A DNA stretch of 64,000 nt, from assembly GCA_963578605.1 (NCBI GenBank), contig CAUZEA010000010.1, positions 1 through 64,000 of the forward strand, written 5' to 3'. Position numbers and translations under genes: made by a program. The notes below the pieces were generated by a model that saw only the letters and a program-made list of their open reading frames with translations, made no database searches and was not told where the DNA came from. Positions 8,169 to 16,661 of the stretch are shown piece by piece; position 1 is the first letter of the stretch; each line of letters starts with the position of its first letter. The stretch is from JAKVCB01 sp963578605 (GTDB lineage Bacteria; Planctomycetota; Planctomycetia; Pirellulales; Lacipirellulaceae).

Positions 8169-8912
8169 CTACCGGAGTGAAATTGTGCGCGCGAGCGGTT
8201 CAAGGACTGCCTCGGCGACGTAGTTTTCGACCAGGTCACAGGCAAGATCCGAGAGTTCATCGACTGCGGCGACAAAGGTCGTGCTGGCGTCAAGGCTGCC
8301 GTATTTTCGCGCGGTGACATAAACGCTCAGCTGCTCTTCTTGAAACTCACCGGTGCGAATCTGGTAGGCATTGGTGCGAGTTTCTAAACTAACGCGGCAC
8401 TGGAGGCGGCAGTCATCATCCAGTGACAGTGTTAACGTCGGTTCATTGTTAATGAACGTGGTGCCAGGCATGTGTGATAACTTTTCCAATGCCGGACAAA
8501 CACCCAGCGCTTCGGCTATTAACTGGTTCTGATTGCCGCGATAGGTGAAATCGAATCCAATGAGCAGGTCCAGCGCTTCGCAGTCGAGCGGACTCAGCGA
8601 CAGAATGTAAGGCGCCAAATCCAATGCGTGACGATGCTGCGTCAGAGCGTCAACGGTTCTGGGCGGATTGACGTAGCCTGAACAAACCCGTCGTGGCTCG
8701 ACCGAACACCAGCGATAGGCCCCGCCGTCCTTGTCTTCTTCCAGCACAAAATCGCCCTTGTCACGCCCGTAGAAGTTCCTCATCTCGGGGTATTTTTTCT
8801 GCATCTGTTCGGCGTAGTGCAGAATGGTCTCTCGACTGCCCGCCAAGTCCATCTCCGTGCTGAGGTTCATATTGACGTAGAAGTCATCGGCCAAGGAGCT
8901 GTAGTTTTCCAT
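8169..8912 (-). CDS. Conserved hypothetical protein
   Basis: 247 residues with no signal peptide or membrane segment. I do not recognise a family. It is acidic, has a long helical N-terminus (SRETILHYAEQMQKKYPEM), a central segment rich in hydrophobic residues (LAPYILSLSPLDCEALDLL) and a C-terminal beta-rich part (EPTLTLSLDDDCRLQCRVSL) followed by a helix. The composition and the long open frame support a real soluble protein. It faces the upstream receiver gene and is divergent from the alkyltransferase gene. Confidence 0.6.
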   Translation of the reverse strand: MENYSSLADDFYVNMNLSTEMDLAGSRETILHYAEQMQKKYPEMRNFYGRDKGDFVLEEDKDGGAYRWCSVEPRRVCSGYVNPPRTVDALTQHRHALDLAPYILSLSPLDCEALDLLIGFDFTYRGNQNQLIAEALGVCPALEKLSHMPGTTFINNEPTLTLSLDDDCRLQCRVSLETRTNAYQIRTGEFQEEQLSVYVTARKYGSLDASTTFVAAVDELSDLACDLVENYVAEAVLEPLARTISLR

Positions 8913-9069
8913 CGTCGATCGATACCCTCCAAGTTGTGTACATCATGGGGAGAAAGGTCGGGTCGAATCTTACCCGCACGCCTAGGGTGACTGCTTGTTC
9001 CTCGTTCGATCCGTGCCATCGGGCAGATTCACCAATCAGGTGCTCGACGCTACCCGTTGACAGTATAAA

Positions 9070-9765
9070 ATGCCGGTTTCTAGGTTGTCAAAGCAACAGC
9101 GGGTAACAGCAACGCGGCAGGAAAGCCTGTTTACCGGGAAAGTGATCATGTCAAGCCGTGCCAAAGTGAGCCCCAAAACGACGGCCAACAGAGAGAACCT
9201 GGGGCAAGTACTGTGTTTTCAGACTGAACTGGGCTGGATCGCGCTCGCTTTGCGGTCATCAGCATTGTGCGGGTTGGTGTTTGGTTACAGAAGCGGGCCG
9301 CGGGCCGAAATGGCCTTGCGACGACTTTTACCGCATATCACGCTGGGAAATGGGGTCCCTTCGGCCACGATTGCTGCGAATAAGGCTGGAAATTCCGAAA
9401 CAATCTTGACCTCCCGTCTGGCACGTTTTGCCGAAGGTGCTGATGTCGACTTTCGCGATGTACGGCTTGTTACCGACCATTTGACCCCGTTTGGACGTCG
9501 TGTCGTGCTGGCTTGCCGTCGGGTCCGGTGGGGCCAGACCAGCACTTACGGGGCTCTAGCGGCCCAATGTGGTTCACCAGGGGCGGCCAGAGCCGTGGGC
9601 CAAGTGATGGCCTCGAACCGATTTCTGCTCGTGGTGCCGTGTCATCGCATTTTAGCGGCTGGGGGCGGGGTAGGTGGGTTTTCGGCCCCGCAGGGAGTGC
9701 GGATGAAGCGTCGACTGCTCGAAATGGAACGGGTGGCGGAAAAGGCTGGCAGAAGGGTCCTTTGA
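9070..9765 (+). CDS. ogt: Methylated-DNA--[protein]-cysteine S-methyltransferase
   Basis: 231 residues from the ATG at 9070; a start at 9149 (MSSRAKVS) is also possible, and a TATAAA at 9064-9069 would fit a promoter for the later start. The C-terminal half has the family signature: a helix-turn-helix RRVRWGQTSTYGALAAQCG, VGQVMASN, then the active-site loop VVPCHRILAAGGGVGGF with the acceptor cysteine near residue 191. It repairs O6-alkylguanine by irreversible transfer of the alkyl group to that cysteine. It lies upstream of the efflux operon, with a 250-base gap, so probably not part of it. Confidence 0.88.
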   Translation: MPVSRLSKQQRVTATRQESLFTGKVIMSSRAKVSPKTTANRENLGQVLCFQTELGWIALALRSSALCGLVFGYRSGPRAEMALRRLLPHITLGNGVPSATIAANKAGNSETILTSRLARFAEGADVDFRDVRLVTDHLTPFGRRVVLACRRVRWGQTSTYGALAAQCGSPGAARAVGQVMASNRFLLVVPCHRILAAGGGVGGFSAPQGVRMKRRLLEMERVAEKAGRRVL

Positions 9766-10015
9766 GCCGTGGGGTCACGGTCTTCGATCAGGCCAGGGTC
9801 GTGCTATCCCCCGGGCCGCCCAGAGCTGTTTGCCGAATGTGCCAAAATAAAAGATCCAGGCATATTTTACTCATTGCGCGGACTTTAACGGGTCGATGGG
9901 TTAGAACGGTATTACCTGTTACGCACGAGTTACGCCGTTGTTGGCTTATCCGTCGCGAATTGCGTCGTATCTGCGTCGCTGGATTTTTTGTTCAACCCAC
10001 GGATTACCCACCGTC

Positions 10016-13000
10016 ATGACCCAGACGGTTCTACGCAACCCGTATCTTGTGATTGTGGCCGCTTTGGCCATTGCCGTGCTGGGGATCTACACCTACCCCA
10101 AGATTCCGGCCGATCTGCTGCCGATCTTTGAGACGCCAGCGGTCCAAATCGTGACCTTTTATCCCGGGATGCCCCCGGAGGTCATGGAAAAGGACATCAT
10201 GAGCCGCATGCAGCGGTGGACTGGCCAGAGTGTTGGGATTGAGCACCAGGAGGCGAAGGCCATGACTGGTGTCTGTATCGTGAAGGACTTTTTCCAAGAA
10301 GGGATCTCGCTCGACACGGCCATGGCTCAAACGACGAGCTATGCGATGAGCGACATGTTCTATTTGCCGCCCGGGACCATTCCACCGATGTTGATGCCGG
10401 TCGATCCGACCGCCTCTTTACCGTTGTGTCTGGTGGTGGTGTCGAGTCCGGGGATGGATGAGCAGCAGCTCTATGACATTGCTTACTATGAGTTGCGAAA
10501 CAAGCTGCAAGCGATTCAGGGTGTTATTGCGCCGGCGGTCTTTGGTGGCAAGCTTCGCCGCATTTATGCCTACATGGATCCGCGCAAGCTCGAAGCGTAC
10601 GGACTGTCGTTGATGGATGTGCAGCGGGCACTGGCGAAGTACAACGTGCTCATCCCCGCCGGGAATATGAAGGTGGGCAAGGAAGATTTTCAACTCTTTA
10701 CCAATGCGATTCCCGAAACGATCGACGAGTTAAATGAAACGGTCGTCAAAGTGGTCGATAGTATCCCTGTGAAGATCAGTGATGTGGGACGCGTCGAGAA
10801 CACGTCCCAAATCCAAACGAACATCGTTCGCATCAACGGAGCCAGGCAAGCCTACATTCCGATTTACCGGCAGCCTGGTGCGAACTCGATCAAGATCGTC
10901 GACACGATCAAAGACAAGCTCGGCAATATTCTGGAGCGTTTGAAAGCGGAGCGGGCTGGTGATGTTGGCATTGACGAACTCGTCTTGAGTGTCGCGGTCG
11001 ATCAGTCGGGACCGGTCCGCCAGAGTATTGCTGGATTGCAGTTTGCCGCTGGTTTGGGGGCAGTCTTTGCCGGTATTGTGGTGTTGCTGTTTGTGCGGAA
11101 CTTGCGGTCGACCTTGGTGGTGATGCTTGCCATTCCGCTGGCGATCCTGGCGGCGATTGTCGGGCTTTACTTCACGGGGGACACGATCAATGCCATGACT
11201 TTAGGTGGATTGGCGTTGGCGATCGGCATCCTGGTTGATCAGTCGATTGTAGTTTTGGAGAACATCGTGCGGCATGTGCGGATGGGAAAACAACCGCCCG
11301 TAGCCGCCCTGGACGGGACCCGGGAGGTAGCCGTACCGATTCTCATTTCCACGATCACGTTTATCGTGGTCTTCTTTCCGGTGGCGTTCCTGAGTGGGCT
11401 GGCGTCGTACTTGTTCACTCCTCTGGCCGTGGCGGCGACCATTGCCATTGTGTCATCTTACATCATCTCCATCACGCTGGTGCCAGCTTATTGCGCCAAG
11501 TTTCTTACCGCTGAAGTCGTGGTCCCCGAGTCTCGCGCCGCCGAGGCAGCCCAGGCCCGGGATGGCTGGTACGGCCGGGTTTTGAGGTCATGTTTGCGTT
11601 TCCGCTATGTGGTCGTGATCGTTGCCATCGGGCTTTGTGCCTGGTCCATCTTTGGTTTGATGCGGCTTGGGCGGGAGCTCATTCCTTCGATCGATGCCGG
11701 GCAGTTCACGATCTATGTCCGCATGCCCTCCGGTACGAATATTGATGTTACGAACCAACGCATTGAGGAGATCGAGGCAGCCATCATCGAAATGATTGGC
11801 CCGCCTGACCCGCAATACGCCTATGGAAATGAAAATCACCCCGATTCCGATATGCAGGTTTTGATTTCCAACATCGGGGTCCTCAATGACTGGCCAGCGG
11901 CATACACGCCCAATATTGGTCCCGGTGATGCATTCATGTTGGTTCAGTTGAAAGGGAAAAGTGGTCGGCCGGGTGCTTTCGATTATGTCACAACTCTCCG
12001 TGATGCATTGCAAGAACAGTTTCCTGAAGTGGAGTTTGCTTACGACACGGGTGGGATGTTGACCTCGGCGCTGAACATGGGTGAACCGTCTCCGATTCAT
12101 TTTCAGGTGAATGGTTCCAAGTTGCCGATCATGCACGAAATCGCCACGATTGTTAAAGAAGAAGCGGAGCAGGTGCCAGGGACCGTCGATGTGCGGATTG
12201 CCCAGCGACTCGATTATCCGACGATGACCATCAAGATGAATCGTGACAAGGCTGCCCGCATGGGAATCACCCCTGAAGATGTGATGCAAAACCTTGTGTC
12301 GGCGACCAACAGCTCGGTTGGTTTCGATCCCGCTTTCTGGATCGATATCAGCAAAGGAAACCACTACTTTATCGGGGTTCAGTATCCAGAGTCGATGCTC
12401 AACGACATTGCCACGATCAAGAGCATCCCGATTGGCTATAACGAAGACGGGGTGCCGATTCGGTTAGAGACGATCGCCGACATCGAAGTGGGCGAAGGCC
12501 CAGGTGTGATCAATCACCGCAACATCACCCGTGTGATGGATGTTTATGTGAATATCGAACGAGGGTTCGATGTCGGGAGCGTGATGGCCGGAATTGAAGA
12601 TCGTATTCTCGACAATCAAGCCTTGGGAGCCGTGCTCGGGCGAGATGAGCGGGGCGAACTGTACCGGCTGGAAAATTACAAGGGCCATGGACTCCGCTCC
12701 CAAGGTGAGGTCAAGGAAATGCGCGAGGCATTTCGGCAGTTTTCCGTAGGGTTGGCAATCGCTGCAGTGTTGGTCTACCTTGTCATGGTTGCCGATTTCA
12801 AGAGTTTCGTGGATCCCTTTATCATCCTGCTTACGGTCCCACTCGGCTTCATTGGAGTGGTGGCGATTCTCAAGCTCACAGGGTCCCACCTTTCGATCAT
12901 GTCTTTCATGGGCATCATCATGATGGTTGGAATTGTGGTGGAGTACTCCATCGTTCTGATCTCCTTTGCGAATCAACAATTAAGCCAGGGTGCCACTGTT

Positions 13001-13255
13001 CTTGAGGCGATCACCGGCGCCGCAAAAATTCGCGCCCGGCCCATCATGATGACTTCCCTGACGACGTGGCTTGCGCTCTTGCCCATGGCCATCGGTGTTG
13101 GCGGAGGCGAGGCGAACGCACCCCTTGCCCGGGCGATTATCGGTGGTGTCCTTGCGGCGACCGTGTTAACACTTTTCGTAGTTCCATGCCTCTACACAAT
13201 CTTGAAACGGTCCGATGCTCACACCCCGTTGGGGGCATCCACCGCCGCAGGCTAA
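10016..13255 (+). CDS. RND efflux transporter permease (AcrB/HAE1-like)
   Basis: 1079 residues from the ATG at 10016. The typical RND layout is visible: a first helix (LVIVAALAIAVLGIY), a porter domain, helices 2-6, a second helix at about residue 530, a second porter half and final helices. It exports hydrophobic or toxic compounds from periplasm or inner membrane through a TolC-like channel, driven by protons. The adaptor and outer-membrane genes follow in order, so the operon is complete. The TM4 proton-relay motif reads LVDQSIVVLEN (Asp408, Gln409) where AcrB has LVDDAIVVVEN, and the TM10 position of AcrB Lys940 is Glu976 (GIVVEYSIVLISFAN), so the relay is altered. Confidence 0.92.
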   Translation: MTQTVLRNPYLVIVAALAIAVLGIYTYPKIPADLLPIFETPAVQIVTFYPGMPPEVMEKDIMSRMQRWTGQSVGIEHQEAKAMTGVCIVKDFFQEGISLDTAMAQTTSYAMSDMFYLPPGTIPPMLMPVDPTASLPLCLVVVSSPGMDEQQLYDIAYYELRNKLQAIQGVIAPAVFGGKLRRIYAYMDPRKLEAYGLSLMDVQRALAKYNVLIPAGNMKVGKEDFQLFTNAIPETIDELNETVVKVVDSIPVKISDVGRVENTSQIQTNIVRINGARQAYIPIYRQPGANSIKIVDTIKDKLGNILERLKAERAGDVGIDELVLSVAVDQSGPVRQSIAGLQFAAGLGAVFAGIVVLLFVRNLRSTLVVMLAIPLAILAAIVGLYFTGDTINAMTLGGLALAIGILVDQSIVVLENIVRHVRMGKQPPVAALDGTREVAVPILISTITFIVVFFPVAFLSGLASYLFTPLAVAATIAIVSSYIISITLVPAYCAKFLTAEVVVPESRAAEAAQARDGWYGRVLRSCLRFRYVVVIVAIGLCAWSIFGLMRLGRELIPSIDAGQFTIYVRMPSGTNIDVTNQRIEEIEAAIIEMIGPPDPQYAYGNENHPDSDMQVLISNIGVLNDWPAAYTPNIGPGDAFMLVQLKGKSGRPGAFDYVTTLRDALQEQFPEVEFAYDTGGMLTSALNMGEPSPIHFQVNGSKLPIMHEIATIVKEEAEQVPGTVDVRIAQRLDYPTMTIKMNRDKAARMGITPEDVMQNLVSATNSSVGFDPAFWIDISKGNHYFIGVQYPESMLNDIATIKSIPIGYNEDGVPIRLETIADIEVGEGPGVINHRNITRVMDVYVNIERGFDVGSVMAGIEDRILDNQALGAVLGRDERGELYRLENYKGHGLRSQGEVKEMREAFRQFSVGLAIAAVLVYLVMVADFKSFVDPFIILLTVPLGFIGVVAILKLTGSHLSIMSFMGIIMMVGIVVEYSIVLISFANQQLSQGATVLEAITGAAKIRARPIMMTSLTTWLALLPMAIGVGGGEANAPLARAIIGGVLAATVLTLFVVPCLYTILKRSDAHTPLGASTAAG

Positions 13256-13340
13256 CAGGTAAACGAACGGCCCAATCAGGCAATCGTATTGTCCCATTCA
13301 CAATCACACATTTGCTGTCGGGTTACTGACAGCCAGCATC

Positions 13341-14624
13341 ATGAAACTGCAATTCAAGCATGTGACCGGCTTGTTGGTAGCGGCCCTGGTAGCAGGTGTG
13401 GCCATTCTGACTGGCTGTGAAAACCCGCCCCAACCGCGAAAGGGTCCCACGACACAAAGGCTAGCAACACCGCCGCCGAAAATCCCCGTAACCGTTGTCC
13501 AGAGCGAACCCGTCCAACAAGTGATCACCATGCCAGCCTCGATCATCAGTTTCGAGACGGCGCCGCTGATGGCAAAGATTGATGCATATGTCGACAAGAT
13601 CTATGTCGACATTGGAGATGAAGTGAAGGAAGACGACCTGCTTGTCCAGCTCGAAGCTCCGGAACTTACGTATGAAGTGGAACGCCATGGAAAATTGGTG
13701 GTCCAGGGAGAAGCCGCAATTGCCTTAGCCCAGGCAGAACTTGGAGCGGCTAGAGCCAGGCTGAACGAACAGCAGGCACTCTTGGATTTGCGAATGTCTG
13801 AACAGCAGCGGATTGCACAAATCATCCGTTCGGGAGCACTTTCGGAACAAAAAGGGCACGAGGCTGAGTTCGCCCTGAAGTCCGCGACGGCTGCCAAAGT
13901 TCGCTATCAAAACGCAGTCAGTGTTGCCGAAGCGGAAGTCAATATGGCCGTGGCTCGTGCCGGTGTGGCAAAGGCTGATTATGACAAGGCAAAAGTCCTC
14001 GCCCAATATCAGCAAATCCGCGCTCCTTTTGATGGAGTCATTAGCGAACGAAAAGTTGATCCGGGAGCCTTCGTAAGACCCGCCTCCGGCGAGAACGCGA
14101 TTCCTCTGGTGACCGTCGATCAAATCGACAAATTGAGAGCTGTGATCCATGTGACCATGGACCAAGCAGTTCACCTCGACGCCGGCGATCGCATTGAACT
14201 GGTTGTCGATGATGTGCCGGGTAAAAATTTCCCGGGTACCGTCTCCCGCACCGCTGGGGTCTTCGACGAGCGAACCAGAATGATGCGAGTAGAGGTCGAT
14301 CTCGATAATTTTCCCTCTGACGCTACCGGGCACCGTCCCTTGCGGGCCGGGGCTTACGGCGAAGTAACGATTGTTACTGCCGAAGAATCATTGGTGGTGG
14401 TTCCCAAGGCGGCCATCGGCCAGAACGCGACAGGTCCCTATGTTGTCGTGGTGGGAAACGATGGAGAGTGCCAACAGATGGCTATCGAAGTTGGAATCGA
14501 CGCCGGTGACTTTGTGGGAGTTCTGTCAGGAATCAAACCCGGTGACCGCGTTGTTGCCAGTCGACCAGGCCAGATCAAAGACAAGCAAAGACTCACGGAG
14601 AATTCAATCCAGGAATTGAAATAA
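13341..14624 (+). CDS. RND efflux periplasmic adaptor (HlyD/MFP family) lipoprotein
   Basis: 427 residues. An N-terminal signal with lipobox AILTGC (Cys near residue 28) suggests lipid anchoring. Then come a barrel-sandwich half (IDAYVDKIYVDIGDEVKEDD), a long coiled-coil hairpin (about 110-225, AEAEVNMAVARAGVAKADYD), the returning lipoyl half (IRAPFDGVISERKVDPGAFV) and a beta-barrel domain. The protein bridges the permease to the outer-membrane channel. It starts 85 bases after the permease and is followed 63 bases later by the TolC-like gene. Confidence 0.92.
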   Translation: MKLQFKHVTGLLVAALVAGVAILTGCENPPQPRKGPTTQRLATPPPKIPVTVVQSEPVQQVITMPASIISFETAPLMAKIDAYVDKIYVDIGDEVKEDDLLVQLEAPELTYEVERHGKLVVQGEAAIALAQAELGAARARLNEQQALLDLRMSEQQRIAQIIRSGALSEQKGHEAEFALKSATAAKVRYQNAVSVAEAEVNMAVARAGVAKADYDKAKVLAQYQQIRAPFDGVISERKVDPGAFVRPASGENAIPLVTVDQIDKLRAVIHVTMDQAVHLDAGDRIELVVDDVPGKNFPGTVSRTAGVFDERTRMMRVEVDLDNFPSDATGHRPLRAGAYGEVTIVTAEESLVVVPKAAIGQNATGPYVVVVGNDGECQQMAIEVGIDAGDFVGVLSGIKPGDRVVASRPGQIKDKQRLTENSIQELK

Positions 14625-14687
14625 TGAAGGTATGGAACCAACCATGCCATCCATTTATGGCCGGCCAGGAAGGTCGGGAGGTGATTC

Positions 14688-16613
14688 ATGGAAGATACCA
14701 AAACAATCGCGTGCAACGAACCGCAACAGGTTCGACTTGACGCCGGCCAATGCTTGGAACGAGCTTCCAGCCCGGCGACCGGCCCCTCGAGACGAAATTC
14801 CGGCGCGACGTGCAACAACGGCGTGCGGTGGGTCATGACCGTACTGCTGGCCACGGGTGTCGCTGGTTGTCGGACACGAACCCCCTCGCTTTCGCTTGTG
14901 GATCCCTTTGCCGCTCCCGTGTCGTCCAGCGGTTCTCAGCCAGCTGACCTGGAAAATCCGGCGGGGCAAGTGGTCGTTGCAGTTGCACTCCAGGCCATTC
15001 CGTCAAACGCACCCACTCTCGCAACCGGTACCCCGTGTGAGCCTTCCGCACCTGGGCAGTCACCCGTGTACCCTGCCAGTTATCGGGGCGATTCCCAGGC
15101 TGTCATCGATATCGCCGAAAATGGGCAGTCAGTCGAAGAAAAAACCGTTCGCTTTGTCGGGGGCGTCGACGAGTCGGAACCGTTGCCGCTCGACCCCGAA
15201 ATCAATTCCCCCAGCGATCCCCCTTTGCTCATCCTGCCCACAGATTCCGACAAACCCGATCATCCCGGCAGAGGGGTTCAGCCGATTGACCTGTCGTATG
15301 CCTTGGCCATGGGTGGCGCCAATAACTGGCAGATCGCCATTGCCCGCACCCGCGTACTGGAGGCACAGGCCCAATACCTCAACGCGAAATCACTTTGGTT
15401 GCCATCCTTGCGATTCGGTGTTGGGTATAACAACCACGCCGGGAGGATACAGGCAACCGAAGGACCGGTCATCGACGTCAATCGAAGTTCGATGTTCCTT
15501 GGCGGTGGTGCCGGGTTGGGCCAGGTACCTTTGAACGGCGGTGCCGGAGGGCCTCCACGATTGTTTGTCAACCTGTCGCTGGCAGATGCAGCCTTCGCGC
15601 CACTGGTGGGTGGCCAGCTCTTTCGTGCAGCACGAGCAGGGGAGGGCGCAACCATGAATGACGAACTACTGGCCGTGGCCTCCGCATATTTCGGGTTGAT
15701 GGAAAGTTACGGTATACTTGCAAACGAACGGCAAGCCATGACTGCAGCCGAAGATATGACTTTTCAAGTTTCCGAGTTCACCCGGGCAGGACTTTCAAGC
15801 CAAACCGAAGTCGAACGCGCCTTGACCGAGTTTTCAGACCGCCGACAAATCGTCGAGGATGTGAACCGCCAGATCGTAACCCGCAGTGCCGAACTCGCCC
15901 GTTTGCTCCGCCTCCCACCGCAGATGCAATTGGCGCCGGTCGAAGATTATGTCGTGCCGGTTGATTTCTTCTCGGCCAGTGTGACCACCAACGAGCTTGT
16001 TTCAGAAGCTCTTGTCAGACGACCCGAAATTATCGAGGCTCAGGCGAGACTTGAGGCAGCATGCTGGCGAACCAGGCAGGAGACATGGCGACCGTTACTG
16101 CCGAACTTTCAGGTTGCGGCGAGTGGCGGAATGTTTGGTGGTGGCCGGGACCATTTAGTGAACTTCGGAAGTCGCAGCGACGTTGATCTCCTGGCCGTGT
16201 GGGAACTGCAGAATGCGGGGCTTGGCAACATGGCCCTGCGCCGCGAAGCCCGCAGTCTGTTTCGCCGGGCCGATTTTGAATTGGGTTTTATTCGCGACCG
16301 CGTTGCCACCGAAGTGGTAACTGCCCACGCCGACGTGGCCAGTTACCGACGGCAGGTCAAAATTGGCCGCCAGGCGATGGAGTCGGCCGGCGAAAGTTAT
16401 CAACTCAACGCCGAGCGGATCCACCAGGGAGAGGGCCTTCCGATCGAACTGTTGCAGGCCATTACAGCGATGGTTAACACACAAAACGGGTATACCACCG
16501 CAGTTGCCAATTATCACCGTGCCCAATACAGGCTGATGCGGGCCGTCGGTGAGCCTCCCGCAGCCCAGCCACCACCGGAGCAGGTGGAACTGACCATTCC
16601 AGCGGCGAGTTAG
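14688..16613 (+). CDS. TolC-family outer-membrane efflux channel, probable lipoprotein
   Basis: 641 residues from the ATG at 14688, supported by a strong GGGAGGTG site 7 bases upstream. The hydrophobic signal and lipobox (VLLATGVAGC) begin only after 45 polar residues; a GTG at 14823 would give a standard lipoprotein leader and a 596-residue protein. The body has the two TolC/OEP repeats with long helices (about 340-460 and 480-620) and a proline-rich N-terminal insert. It forms the outer-membrane part of the tripartite pump encoded just upstream. The unusual leader may be a start-site misassignment. Confidence 0.88.
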   Translation: MEDTKTIACNEPQQVRLDAGQCLERASSPATGPSRRNSGATCNNGVRWVMTVLLATGVAGCRTRTPSLSLVDPFAAPVSSSGSQPADLENPAGQVVVAVALQAIPSNAPTLATGTPCEPSAPGQSPVYPASYRGDSQAVIDIAENGQSVEEKTVRFVGGVDESEPLPLDPEINSPSDPPLLILPTDSDKPDHPGRGVQPIDLSYALAMGGANNWQIAIARTRVLEAQAQYLNAKSLWLPSLRFGVGYNNHAGRIQATEGPVIDVNRSSMFLGGGAGLGQVPLNGGAGGPPRLFVNLSLADAAFAPLVGGQLFRAARAGEGATMNDELLAVASAYFGLMESYGILANERQAMTAAEDMTFQVSEFTRAGLSSQTEVERALTEFSDRRQIVEDVNRQIVTRSAELARLLRLPPQMQLAPVEDYVVPVDFFSASVTTNELVSEALVRRPEIIEAQARLEAACWRTRQETWRPLLPNFQVAASGGMFGGGRDHLVNFGSRSDVDLLAVWELQNAGLGNMALRREARSLFRRADFELGFIRDRVATEVVTAHADVASYRRQVKIGRQAMESAGESYQLNAERIHQGEGLPIELLQAITAMVNTQNGYTTAVANYHRAQYRLMRAVGEPPAAQPPPEQVELTIPAAS

Positions 16614-16661
16614 CACTGCGGATACCACCGCCACGACGGTGCGGCTGGCCAACCGAGTTGC

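Noticed and set aside
9056..9069. Promoter TTGACA-TATAAA before the alkyltransferase gene
   Set aside because: The boxes are only one base apart, far too close for a sigma-70 promoter.
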